This document shows positions 30,900 to 41,578 of a stretch of 64,000 nucleotides of DNA, piece by piece. A program made the translations under genes and the position numbers. The stretch is taken from positions 85,628,438 through 85,692,437 of the forward strand of contig OZ010574.1 of assembly GCA_963932145.1 (NCBI GenBank). Reading direction: 5' to 3'. Numbering within the stretch: the stretch's first letter is position 1; each line of letters starts with the position of its first letter. This DNA comes from Acanthosepion lycidas (Eukaryota > Mollusca > Cephalopoda > Sepiida > Sepiidae). A model generated the notes under the pieces. That model saw only the letters and a program-made list of their open reading frames with translations, did not search any database and was not told the origin of the DNA.

Positions 30900-32420
30900 T
30901 GTTTGTGCGTGCGTGTTTCGTTGAATATGACGGACAAAGGAATTTTTTTTTTTACTTCAGTTTTTCTAGTCTCTAAACTTGTCTGTTTTTTCTTATTAGC
31001 TCGGGGCTTCTATTATTTTTAATCTTCTTTTACAACTTGATTTTTTTTAAATAAGAATATAATCTACAAGGACCTTTCTTATTGGTGCGAGGAGTCGGAT
31101 GTGAGTGTTTCAGTGCTTCCTTATCAAACTAAGATCGCTTAGGTGGTTAGACATTTGCTAGGTTGGCTTAAAGAGCTAATTAAAAAAAAAAAAGATTCAC
31201 TTCTAATAAAAACTTACATGCCTAGGAAATCTGAATAAACGATTTACAAAATTTTCTTTGTTATATTGAACGAAATTTTGTCCTGGGTATGACGATAAAC
31301 CACATCCGGCAGCAAAGCCCCTGATCGGGGGATTGGATTTTTGAGGAGCGTGGAACAACCTCTTAATTGTTATTGTTTCAAGGTACACCCTGACCGTAGG
31401 TGTTTAACCTGTTAGGGTCACAGCTATGGCAACCAGTGAACCCCAAACAAAGCATAAAAAACAAATTTTTATAGTAAAATGACCAATAATACATTTTATC
31501 TGTAGTTCAATACAATTGCGTTCAATATATATTTAATTGAAGCCATAAGATTGTGTTTAAGATATTTAGAATTCAAATAACCCATGGAGGTTGATATGCC
31601 GCTAAACAAGATCAACCAATATTGAACGAAACATGTATTAAAGAAGGATTGTTGCCACAATATAAAATGTGTGTGTTTGATGTCAGATTTTTTTTAATAC
31701 GATTTCATACTCACACGCACAGTCACGCACCTTATTCTCTGTTTTGTATGTTGAACTCTTCATCATCCATAGCACGTCATACAATTCATTGATGTGTCAG
31801 TTTAAAAAAAAAAAAAGACCAATAAGCTAAGCAACTTAGGAGTCGTTGCCAACCCTTACTATTCCCTGATAAGTCATCACTGTCTGCGCGGCCCTCATTA
31901 CTAACTTTGTACCAAAACACTCTCATTGAGATATTAAACTCTGCGTATACAAGGGCAACTTACAGAATGTTGCGAAAAGCACTTTTTACCTGTTTTTGAG
32001 TTGTAATGTAAAATGAATTAAATGTAGCGATGAGCAACTGATTGCAAAGGAGTTCACAGGATGAAGGTGTTCCTCCTCCTTGGCTGGGACACTTAGTTAA
32101 ACGAAGGTCTCAAAGGAGTGTGGAAAGGGAGATGAGCACCTAAAACACTGGCAAAGTGAGCGAGGAAGGGCAGTTAAGGCCGTTATGCCTATTGGAAAAA
32201 AGCCAATATTGTGTTTTGGGAGCAGTTGTCTGACTGTTGTCAGTTCCCAAAACACAGAAAATGAAATATTTCTGATGAATGAACCAAAAATTGAATGACT
32301 GCGAATCAAGAAAGACAGAACATTAATGGCTGAAGCAGTTGCGTTTTAATATTAGGATCTACGGAAAGTAATTACGTTTAACCAGAAATGATATACAAAG
32401 ATAATTTAAATAAAATTTAT
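30900..32420. other. No gene seen
   Basis: The 61-70 residue frames here have no motif. Repeats were not recognised apart from short homopolymers. Confidence 0.45.
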
Positions 32421-32426
32421 TTGAAT

Positions 32427-33149
32427 ACAAGCAGGATGGCCCGGCGTTGCACGTGCTTGATTCAAAAATCGAACGACTCATACAGCAATCGCTATCATTG
32501 ACTTAAAATATTTTTGCCCTTCCTTGCCTTTAAAGGAGTGCCCTTTGCCGTGCTGATGTTGCTACATGCCTTACTTCTTGCCTATCTCACACTGCGAATT
32601 TTTTCGAAGCTCTATACTAAACATTAAATCTGTTACGGAAAAAGAACTAAACAAAATGAACACAAAACGATCAGCTTTAAAAAAGGACTCATAACTAGAA
32701 AAAACGAATGAAAAAAGAATGTTAACAACAAATACTTTTTCACACCCAATCCAGTTCTGCGGAATCATAATCAACATTGAGTTTAAGTAAGCAAATGAGC
32801 CAATTGGAGTAAAGTGCCATGCAGATTTAAACTTTTCCCACTTGTGACGAATGCAGCTATCGATATTTTTTGCATGCTAGTTAACATTCGTGTCAGTCAG
32901 CTGTTGGCTCTCACGCTGGCCAATAGAATCTTCCTGCCTATTCGTGGCAGCCAGCTATTGGCTCTCACTCTGGCCAGTACAAAATGCTCGCAAACTACAT
33001 GAAAACTGCCATAGAAGCATGAAAAAATCGATTATTTCCACTATCGATGGGGGTTGGGAAATGCAAAGTCGGTCTTGGCCTTCTGCTAACTTGAAGTATG
33101 TGCATGTAAATTTTGGTGCAAATCCATTGAAAATTGCGGTCGTGCATTC

Positions 33150-33199
<50 letters not shown>

Positions 33200-33217
33200 G
33201 CTTTTTATAGATAGAGA
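32427..33217 (-). mobile_element. Non-autonomous Helitron
   Basis: The minus strand starts at an A|TC junction 'atctctatctataaaaagc' (about 33217), passes a (TG)n tract (33154-33196), and ends with 'gcaacgccgggccatcctg' and 'cttgt' at 32427, the 3'-terminal design of Helitrons (here CTTGT where CTRRT is usual). Internal tandem halves: 'gctgttggctctcacgctgg' and 'gctattggctctcactctgg'. There is no Rep/helicase coding. I recognise the end sequences from animal Helitrons generally. Confidence 0.65.
33152..33197. repeat. (CA)n microsatellite
   Basis: About 45 bp pure CA inside the Helitron's 5' region. Confidence 0.95.
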
Positions 33218-33719
33218 TTATTTATAAAAATTGTAAACGATTGCAGCCGAACGAGAAGACAAATTCTCGATTCTAGTTTAAAGAAATCAGTTTTATTTCT
33301 CGAAAACTGTTTTAAAAACTGCTAACGGTCTTAGTTTTTGTCGGGGATTGCAGACTGCCATTTGTCGTACTTAGAATAAGATCTCTTTTATTTATCAAAG
33401 CAGGACCATTTACTAACAAAAAATCGTCTCCAGCGACAGTATTTCCGTTTTGCAGTAGCATCTTTCATATTCTACAAAATACAAAGAAACGACATCTGTG
33501 ATGTCTCTCGAGCAGTGTATTGAGTGAGCTTTAGTAAAAAATTAAAAAAAAAATAAGAAGTTGACGCAGGGGGAAATCACTTCGTTACGAAAATATTTCA
33601 GCTTAATAACAAAATCATAGAAGAATCAATTATATTTGAATTAACAATAAATGAGTTGTTAATTTATGCAATGTATACTCAAGTAAATTCAGTAGTTTCA
33701 CTAAAGAGCTGCTGCTGAT

Positions 33720-34290
33720 GCTAAATCTGATGTCATGAAGACGTTGAGCCCAAGAGAATCACCTTGTCTCTTCAGTGTTCAGGTTCTTGATTTAACGTCG
33801 GAACTTCCTCCACCACCAGATTAATCTGCTAGCGGACGACAGTGGTTGCGTGATATGCTGCAAGGTCGTGTCCAGTTTGGAGATTTCAGGTCGAACTGGT
33901 AAATGACCCTGTTAGGGAGGTCTTCAGGTTGTCACAGTACGTGACCGAACCAGCAAACACCGCTCTGAGCGATGGTGCGAGGGATATTCAGCTGATCGGT
34001 CCTTCAGCGGAGCCCTTGGACGCAAGATCTGGCCATTGATCTCCTCGATGATCCTGACGGCGCGGGATTCGAATCCATAGACGCGAGTGACAGAGGTCTT
34101 ACTGAGAGGCCACGTCTCGGCGCCGTATAAAAGCAGAGAGGACGAGGACATAAACTCGTAGCTTGTTGAGTCGGGAAATTTCAAGACTGTGCCATAGAGG
34201 TCTCCAGCCCACATCTTCGTGTGGAGGTCGCCAGAAACCTCTGAGTCTAAGTATACGAAAGACTTGGTGAACTCGACCTAAAGAACTGAG
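33720..34290 (-). mobile_element. LINE fragment, C-terminal RT region (family gamma)
   Basis: Minus strand: 'VEFTKSFVYLDSE' (about 34275-34240), 'DLHTKMWAGDLYG' in another frame, 'SLLLYGAETWPLSKTSVTRV' (34130-34071) and 'GFESRAVRIIEEI' (34070-34032). 'LLYGAETWPL...RVDGFDSRALR' is the hallmark after the RT palm in a common animal LINE group. The block is GC-richer than its surroundings, which supports a coding origin. Confidence 0.82.
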
Positions 34291-34324
34291 AAAGCAGAAA
34301 TGATAAGACAATTGTGTCACTCAT

Positions 34325-35115
34325 ATTTTATGCGCTGATTATTATTGTCTATTGCGATAACCAGATTAAAAAGTTCAATCAAATAATACACTTAAGTTGT
34401 CCGATGCTTGAGGCAGTAAAAAGCTTTCTACATTGGATAGTCAGAAACCTGATGTCACATTAGTTCTTGTTCACTCATTTGAAGCCTTGTCAAATACTTT
34501 ATTGCCAATTGCTTTTCGGCCGACAACGTTTCCGTCTTCCATATGTTTTAGTATTCGGAATATATACTCAAGATGTGGACGCTTTTCTTTTTGGTCAAGA
34601 TATTTCAATGGCCGTTTTCAGATGTCCTTCGAGATGAAACATCGATCGAAGGCATTTAGCTTTTGTTCTCCTGGATGAATGCCATGTTCTATATTTCGTT
34701 ATCATAAAGTGTAAGAGGACGTTGAAACTGATGAAGTAGTTTTTTTTGTGATTTAGGAGGAATTTATTTATTTTCCAAATTTAGATTACCCTTATGAAAG
34801 CGATTAACACTTTACCAATTATAGAGTTTATTTCTTTAGTCCATCTCAACTTAATAGGAGTAGATAGGGCCACAGACCTCCCCCAACTTTTTGAACAGGA
34901 GTAGAAGTTTATCCCGTATTTCCTGTTTAGGATCGGGTTTCTGGTTCCTTCTAAAGTTTTTTCATTCTCTTTTACACCCAGTAGGCCACTGCGTCTTAGT
35001 GGCAGTATCACTTTGCTTCTGGTGAATTGATTAAAAAAACTTGATCGTTAATTGATCTATGTAATCAACATCTTTTTAATCAATTCACTCCAAGCATGAT
35101 GGTAATGCTATGACG
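34325..35115. other. No gene seen
   Basis: Two frames of 76-81 residues have no recognised motif. Confidence 0.45.
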
Positions 35116-35119
35116 CAAG

Positions 35120-35640
35120 TGATTACTGAGAGTGAAAGAAAGTGAGAAGATTTTGGTGAGAAGCTAGGACAATAAAAGAACAGAATTCAGAAAGAGAGAA
35201 GATGAGGATTGGATTTGCATTTAAAGTTTGAAGATTGTAGGTGACAGAGAAGCAAGAAACCGGAAGATAATTCCCAATATGAGAAGTGCAAGGAAAGAAA
35301 TTATGAGAAAAGAACTTACGGTCACTTCTAGTTTATTCAAGAGAAACATTTTGAGACCTAGTAGCCAATCTAGTAGTACGCTTCAATTTATGCGGTCGAG
35401 GTATCAAGTAGGAGAGATCATTATAAAAACTGCTGTGAAAATAGAAAGGATTTCGGAATGCCACATTACGACGGTAGAAAAGTGACTGAAGTTGAGATGC
35501 CAGGTAAGGACCGATAACATTACAGACCCCCCTTTAGATTTTACTGAGAATCTTGAAATATTTCGCAAGAGTGACAAACCTGATATGGCAGCAATATTTA
35601 ACGTGAATGGTATAAATGGGCAAGATGGATTTACGTTTTG
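35120..35640 (-). mobile_element. CR1/jockey-like LINE C-terminus (family beta)
   Basis: The plus strand carries the inverse of family beta: 'agaaaccggaagataattcc', 'aaaagaacttacggtcac', 'gagacctagtagccaatcta' and 'cgcttcaatttatgcggtcg'. These match 61145-61295 almost word for word, so the element runs on the minus strand. The 85- and 115-residue plus-strand frames are shadows. Confidence 0.82.
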
Positions 35641-35647
35641 TTTGCTT

Positions 35648-35802
<155 letters not shown>

Positions 35803-36069
35803 TTCTTCTTTAGATAATTTTATAATATTTTTAACTTAATACAGATTAAATTTAAAATTTAAAATTGGTAATTGTTAATTTTCAATTTTAAAGTAAAATT
35901 TAATATTAATTAGAATGATTTCTATTTTAGTCTAAGCCTAGCATTAAATTAATTATTATAACCAAGGTTCGTTGTCAAGTTTTTGGAATTCTCATATACT
36001 TGTCTTTTGATTGGTCATTGCATCTTATGTAATAGCGTCTCCCCTATCGAAGGGTGTTTGGTTGATTTG

Positions 36070-36280
36070 AACCTTTTAAAAACTCTTTATTCTACATTCA
36101 ACACCATCACTTGAGAAGACACCAGAAGTGTTGAAACAAAATGGCTATTTTTGTAGTGATTTTATGACATATTTATGTTATAATTTTCGAATAAATTATT
36201 TTTGCTCCTCTCTGTATTGAGCACTCTTAAGAATAGTATTTTTTGGTTATTGGAATTTATTCTGTATACACCAATCCTAT
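36070..36280 (+). repeat. Dispersed repeat R2, copy 2
   Basis: 3' part ('attttcgaataaatta', 'ttattggaatttattc') matches 14565-14680 directly. The 5' part ('attcaacaccatcacttgag' ... 'tttttgtagtgatttt') matches 14472-14545 inverted. Confidence 0.8.
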
Positions 36281-36281
36281 A

Positions 36282-36336
<55 letters not shown>
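36281..36336. repeat. TA array at the end of R2
   Basis: About 55 bp (TA)n. Confidence 0.95.
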
Positions 36337-36339
<3 letters not shown>

Positions 36340-36442
36340 GTACACACCATGTCATTTCATAGCGTAGGCTGTCATGGCTCGCCACATCTTTCTGTCATAT
36401 AAGAAATAATAATATAATTACAGTAATATAATTACAAGCGCT

Positions 36443-36584
36443 ACGGGGCACCTCGAGGTGGTGTAATGGTTAGTAAGCTTGTCTAGCTAGAACAATTATG
36501 ACTGAGTAGTGAGTTCGATCCTCACTGAGTGCCCCTACTTTTGGCCTTGTACCACATCTAAGCTACGCTTGGAAAATCACTATA
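36443..36584 (+). mobile_element. SINE-A
   Basis: A-box 'GGTGTAATGGTTAGTAAG' (36460-36477) and B-box 'GAGTTCGATCCTC' (36511-36523) of a pol III promoter, then 'actgagtgcccc' and a body 'cttgtaccacatctaagcta' ... 'ggaaaatcac'. Other copies: 43806, 47898 and partial at 9131 and 63515. Confidence 0.85.
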
Positions 36585-36649
36585 AGTGCTAAGTCGATAA
36601 ATTACTTTTCTATACTCTAGAAATACCTCACAGTTAGAGAATAGTCTTG

Positions 36650-36800
36650 AGACATCTGTGATGTGGTTCTACAGAAGTATGCTGAGAATATTCTGGGCGA
36701 AACATGTGAGCAAGGAACAATTTGCTAAGGAAACAGTAACGAAATTTGAAATTTCTGGAACGCATGATGAGGAAAGAGCGCTCGAACGCACTTCCCTAGT
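36650..36800 (+). mobile_element. LINE family alpha fragment
   Basis: 'VMWFYRSMLRIFWAKHVSKE' from about 36660, then decayed matches to the 'KFLGYIMRK' region with 'gcatgatgaggaaagagcg'. Confidence 0.75.
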
Positions 36801-36936
36801 AATTCATTGTGAGAATAGCTAGTTAACCACAATTTTCATGATGCGATAGCCAGCTTCAAGATTACTTGGATGGAAAAGATGCTGATCGAAAGGGTTTCTC
36901 GATCACAAATCTTAGTTTAGACTTTTGGCTTTTGTA

Positions 36937-37016
36937 TTAGGTTGGTGCAAAAATAATTTCGTTTTCTCACATAGTAACATATGTTAAAAAACGAAATTAT
37001 TTTTGCACCAACCTAA
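36937..37016. mobile_element. mariner-type MITE, 80-bp palindrome (copy 3)
   Basis: 'TTAGGTTGGTGCAAAAATAA' and its inverse at the ends. The inner part 'ttcgttttctcacatag' pairs with 'catatgttaaaaaacgaa' less perfectly than in copy 2, so it is somewhat older. Confidence 0.95.
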
Positions 37017-37019
37017 TAT

Positions 37020-37735
37020 AAATGATTAGCAATGTTATTGATTTTTTAACTCGTTATACTTACATTTTAATTCTATCCTTGCTTACACTTCGTAGTAATA
37101 GTAGGCGTATTAGTCTTGAGTTGACAGACTATTTTTAAATGTAGCAGTGTCTTTATTAGGTTTTTTTATTAGTCATTTTTAAATTGTATTAATATTGCTG
37201 TATACATCTGGAGTAGTAGTTGAGGTAATAGTCTTAAATTATCAGAAGGTTTTAGAGATAAATCGTTGTGATTATTGTTTTACGAGTCTTACGTTTTAAC
37301 TTTATTGATAGTTTACTCCGCGTAGTAATACTAAATTAAATAAACTTAAGCTGTCCGAATTTTTTACATGAAGTATTGTTATTGTTTATTTTTGAATAGA
37401 TTTTTTCTCACCACATTTTCTTCTTTTTAGCACAATAGCCAGGATGTTTACATTCTATGACCATTAAATAAGTAGCGTAAGTTGGAAATAAAGAACTACT
37501 TATTTAAAAGCGGTTACTGCAAAAATAGAGCCCAACGTGTTTATTATAAAAGCAAGGAAATATGAAAGAAAAACTTGTCTTAAATCAATAATGACAATGC
37601 CTCATCTTAGAAATACGGTCAACTTAAGACTAATACTTCTACTATTATATTACTTATAAACAAATCTGCTGGAGTAAATCCAGTACCAAGAGAGTGTAGT
37701 AGTATGACTAAATTTGAATTACGCTAAATAATAGG
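37020..37735. other. No gene seen
   Basis: Ordinary AT-rich DNA. Confidence 0.45.
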
Positions 37736-37737
37736 AC

Positions 37738-37835
37738 AACGTGGCCTAATTGATGATTCGCTGAACCTATCAAAGATGCACCCAAGAATAGCGGATGCGA
37801 GTTCAAGTCTTGTAGACTCGTCCTTTTTTCTTACT
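37738..37835 (+). mobile_element. tRNA-Arg-like pseudogene or SINE head
   Basis: A-box 'GTGGCCTAATTGATGATTCG' resembles eukaryotic tRNA-Arg. The T arm 'GCGAG-TTCAAGT-CTTGT' pairs with two wobbles (B-box). The 5' 'GGAC' pairs with a 3' 'GTCC', and a TTTTTT terminator follows. The anticodon arm region is expanded and does not fold normally, so it is not a working tRNA. Confidence 0.6.
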
Positions 37836-38850
37836 TGTCAACCCTAGCAACAGAACAGTCTATATCTTACGCCTACGTACGGAAAACTCCAACCAATTAA
37901 AACTGTACTAGGCGAATCAACCAATCTCATTGGTTCATCACTGAAAGTTCACGTGCAAAACGAAATTGCACCAAAACTCAAGTGAGCCAACTTCGGACTT
38001 TCAGGGCTTATAAAAATAAACGCTAACCGCCCCAGGCAGTCAGTAACAGACACCCACAGAGGAATTGCCAACATACTCCACGTCACTCGAAATCACGATT
38101 TTACCGCGCAAAGATACATAATCGCTGACTCACTCACGATCAAAAAACTCAATCAACTCTGTGGACATCGATTCTTAAACATTGCTTATCTAAAGTGAAT
38201 TATTTCGCTACCTATTAAGTAAACATCAATGTGCGAACGACCTTAAAAAAACATTACAGTCAAAGGTAGATCACTCCTTAAAAACTCCTTCTAAAAAGAC
38301 ACTTAATATCGACAATTATTGATATCAATACAAACTTAAAAAGACCGTAAATGAACGAACAATTACAAAGAGAGACATTCTGAAATCTAAAACATCATAC
38401 ACATTTTGCCAACATAATATATACCAATTATCCTGCTTGTATATTGTTTTGAGTTGTATATAAATGTTTTATTAGTTTCTAATTTAATATGTCTTGTTCT
38501 TAATCGTATTTTAAATTTCGTTTATTTATTTGTTGTGGATACAGAAAGTCACGCAACCTACACAAATTCCTTCTGATTTTTTCAAGCATAATTAATAAAT
38601 TCTGCACGTCCCCAACAGTCTGATCAGAGGTTAGTTATTTATTTCTACAAATTGAATGAGAAACAAGTCAAATGCTTTATCTAAGAAATTCAGATAAATT
38701 CAAGGTATTACTGTTGGATGTAAAAATAAAAGGAGGAAAATGAAATTAATAAAAATTTATTTCATCCAATAAATTAAGACAACTGAAAACTATTACTACT
38801 GGTTGTAAAACTAAGAAAAATAAGATGAATGAAATACAATTTATTAATTA
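37836..38850. other. Promoter-like stretch, otherwise no gene seen
   Basis: 'cttataaaaataaacgc' near 38006 is TATA-like, followed about 30 bp later by 'caggcagtcagtaac'. No open frame of note follows, so any transcript start here is speculative. It might be part of an LTR or of a non-coding transcript unit. Confidence 0.3.
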
Positions 38851-38960
38851 ACTAGCGGGGATACCTCACGTTGCTCGGAAGAAATAACTTCATCTTAGGT
38901 TTCATTACTATGCTGCAATTAAATAACATGTTGATTCATTCTCTTGATAATCAATCTGAT
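38851..38960 (-). mobile_element. Helitron 3' end
   Basis: The minus strand ends 'gagcaacgtgaggtatcccc' 'gctagt', matching the usual Helitron 3' hairpin (CCCGAGCAACGCCGGG type, decayed here) plus CTAGT. The 5' limit was not found. Confidence 0.55.
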
Positions 38961-39700
38961 GCCATTATAAAGACTCAGGGGTCTAGATTTCTCAAGAATG
39001 TGACTGGAGGTCCCCCTTTTTCCGAATGAGATTGTGAAGTGTTATGCCAGATGATTGGAGGGAATTATGTACAAATCTGTGTTGTTGTTTTTTTTGTTTG
39101 TTTTTTTAACAGAGAATAATAATAATGGATATTTCACTATTTATTAAAGTAAATATATATTATTATCCCCATCCCAGCATATTTAAAATGGCGGTATTTC
39201 AAATATTTTTTTTTTGTATTTATTTATTTAAAATTTAATAAATAACAACTTCCTAAAAACATTAATTTTAAACCGTGGCCGATCGAATATTTTATCTATC
39301 TAATACTTAATGATTTTAATAATAGAAATTTCAAATTATTATAGTATTTTATTTAGTGTTTTTAATCGTAAAACAATGTTTAATAAATTTGAACAACTCG
39401 ATGCACTTGCAATGTAATGTCGTCTGTCCGTTGGCAGGCAAATTTGATCGCAAATTTTCTTTAAATGATTTTATTTAATATTATTTTTCGTTTAATATTT
39501 TTTGTCAGTAATAATACTAAACCTTAATAAATTTAATCAAAGATATTTTGTTTTTGTAATAGTAGTAGTATTCATTTTTATATTTTTCAAATGAACATTT
39601 TACAATTTATACTTCTTCATTTAAATTTACTTCGTTGCTTTAGTATTCATTTTTTTAAGTTACGCTTTACGCTCCCATGTTGGGAAACTTTCAAATTGGT
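38961..39700. other. No gene seen
   Basis: AT-rich; may include the rest of the Helitron. Confidence 0.4.
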
Positions 39701-39705
39701 ATGTA

Positions 39706-39807
39706 TTAGGTTGGTGCAAAAATAATGACGCAATAATGTCGTTTTTTGACGTATTTTTTATCGTCACAAAACGACATTATTACGTCATTATTTTTGCACC
39801 AACCTAA
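39706..39807. mobile_element. mariner-type MITE, 102-bp palindrome (copy 4)
   Basis: Long size class: 'TTAGGTTGGTGCAAAAATAA', then 'tgacgcaataatgtcg', a loop around 'gacgtattttttatcgtc', and the inverse half. Sister of copy 1 at 6365. Confidence 0.95.
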
Positions 39808-40148
39808 TAGAAGTGGCGTGGGGCATGTCATAGTTTCGGGTTGGGGTGGAGACCCTTGAGCCGTGCCTGTCTGGACTAATTCAAGATATTTTGTTTGAAA
39901 TTTGTTTTGTAAAGTAAAAAAGAATAGATATTAAGTTTCGTTTTTAAAATCTGCAATAACGAATGAATAAGAAAAGTTAAAATAATTACATAAAAAAGAT
40001 ACTAAAATAGAGTCAAGAGAAAATGTATAGAGCGTTTCAGCAGAATTAAACAAATAAAAACGAACGGGAATAATAATTATTCATGTTCGTTTTTTACTTT
40101 TTAATTCCGTTAATTTCGAAACTCTATATAGGGTGGTGTGGGTTAATT

Positions 40149-40209
40149 TGGGTCAGTGGGGTAATTTGGGTCAGTGGGGTAATTTGGGTCAGTGGGGTAA
40201 TTTGGGTCA
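40149..40209. repeat. 18-bp subterminal direct repeats
   Basis: 'gggtcagtggggtaattt' three and a third times just inside the pogo left end. Related words recur at 40536-40553 and inverted near the right end. They may be transposase-binding repeats. Confidence 0.9.
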
Positions 40210-40703
40210 CTTTTGATTCTGGTTAATAGTTGGTTTCACAGCAAGCTGTCATCATTATGGGTTGCATTAGCCGTTAACCTAGTGATATAACTGCAACAGT
40301 TGCATCATCCTTTTTTGTTCTTGGATGTCAGAGAGGAAGGACCTGTTTTGACTCAGGTACGTTTATTTTTACTTGTAAATCAAACTTTCTCTTGAAAATC
40401 GAGAATTGTCAGAAGTCAGGTTCAGATAAGATACCAATTTTGCATGGGGAAATTATCAAAGTAACCAAAAATATACCAACCAGTTGAGTGGTATTGGGCG
40501 AAATGGAAAAAATTGTAAATTTGGTCTGGTGGGGTAACTTGGGTCACTTTGCTACCTAAGAAATGGTGTGAACTAGTGCATGATTTTTGCATCTATGAAT
40601 CATATCACTCGAATGAAATTTATTGATTTGAGATTAATTTTGGATTGTTAAACTAGAAAATGTTGCCTAATTGATGATACAGGTCCCTTTTTTCTATTTC
40701 AGT

Positions 40704-41335
40704 ATGCCTTGGACATACAAGCGCAAAACTGGATCGTGTAGCCCAAAGGTGCGGGAAGCTGCAGTCAGGAAGGTAAAGAATAATGGTGCAAGTATACGTA
40801 GTGCTGCAAAGAGTTTTGGCATTAGCAGAGAAACACTGAGACGCTGGGTCACCAAGAAACCAGTTAAAGCTGGAGCTGGTAGAAAGCGGATGTTGACAGG
40901 CCAAGAGGGAGAGCTCGTAGTCGTTGCTCTGGAAAAGTGCTCTGCTCTAACCTGGCCTTGCGGAACTGAAGAAATAAAGCTGATAATACAGATTTGTCTA
41001 GACAGCGTGGGAAAGAAAATGCGTTCAAAGGCAATTCCCCTAGACAACGTTGGGAAGATCAGATTCGTTTAAGAAAGCCGGAAGTCCTCACCAAAGCTCG
41101 TGAGGAAAATCTCAACCAAGAAATTCCTGTTAAGTTTTGACATGTTATACGAGGTTCCATCGACTCGAAATTGCCAAGAAGAAACGTAAACGTGTGCAAG
41201 CACGTGTGCAAGGAGGGAGAAGTATTGACAATTCCAGCTGTCATGCGAAAGCTTCAAGAGAAAGCGGAAACAAGAGAGGCAAAGCAGAAAGCAATAAGTC
41301 TCACAAGGTTTTTGGCTGATGTTTCTGTTTTGTGT
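40704..41335 (+). pseudogene. pogo/psq-type transposase remnant
   Basis: ATG at 40704 sits one base after an acceptor-like 'ttttttctatttcag', suggesting an upstream exon or 5' UTR intron. 'MPWTYKRKTGSCSPKVREAA' leads into a pipsqueak HTH ('GASIRSAAKSFGISRETLRR', residues about 24-46). Next comes 'ALEKCSALTWPCGTEEIKLI' and, after a frame change near 41040, 'LRKPEVLTKAREENLNQE' (second, CENPB-type DNA-binding part). It then jumps to a basic C-terminus 'AVMRKLQEKAETREAKQK' and 'LTRFLAD'. The DDE domain that should lie between is gone. Confidence 0.8.
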
Positions 41336-41578
41336 GGGGCACTGTAAAGAACCTATACAGCTAATTTGTGATATATGTATGCCGTAAATGTGTACCGTAA
41401 ATGTGTGCCTAAAACACGGATTTGGAGGCTGAATTTTACTGGAGTAAATATGCTTCCATAGACATTTAGAGCTTGTTTGTGTTATTCTTGTAGAAAGTAG
41501 TCAGTTCCATTAATGAATTCCCACATCTCAGTTTGTTATTGAATGATTTTTACCCGACCAAAATTACCCCACCTAATA

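Noticed and set aside
34781-35011. 76-residue minus-strand frame
   Set aside because: No motif; adjacent to LINE beta and likely incidental.
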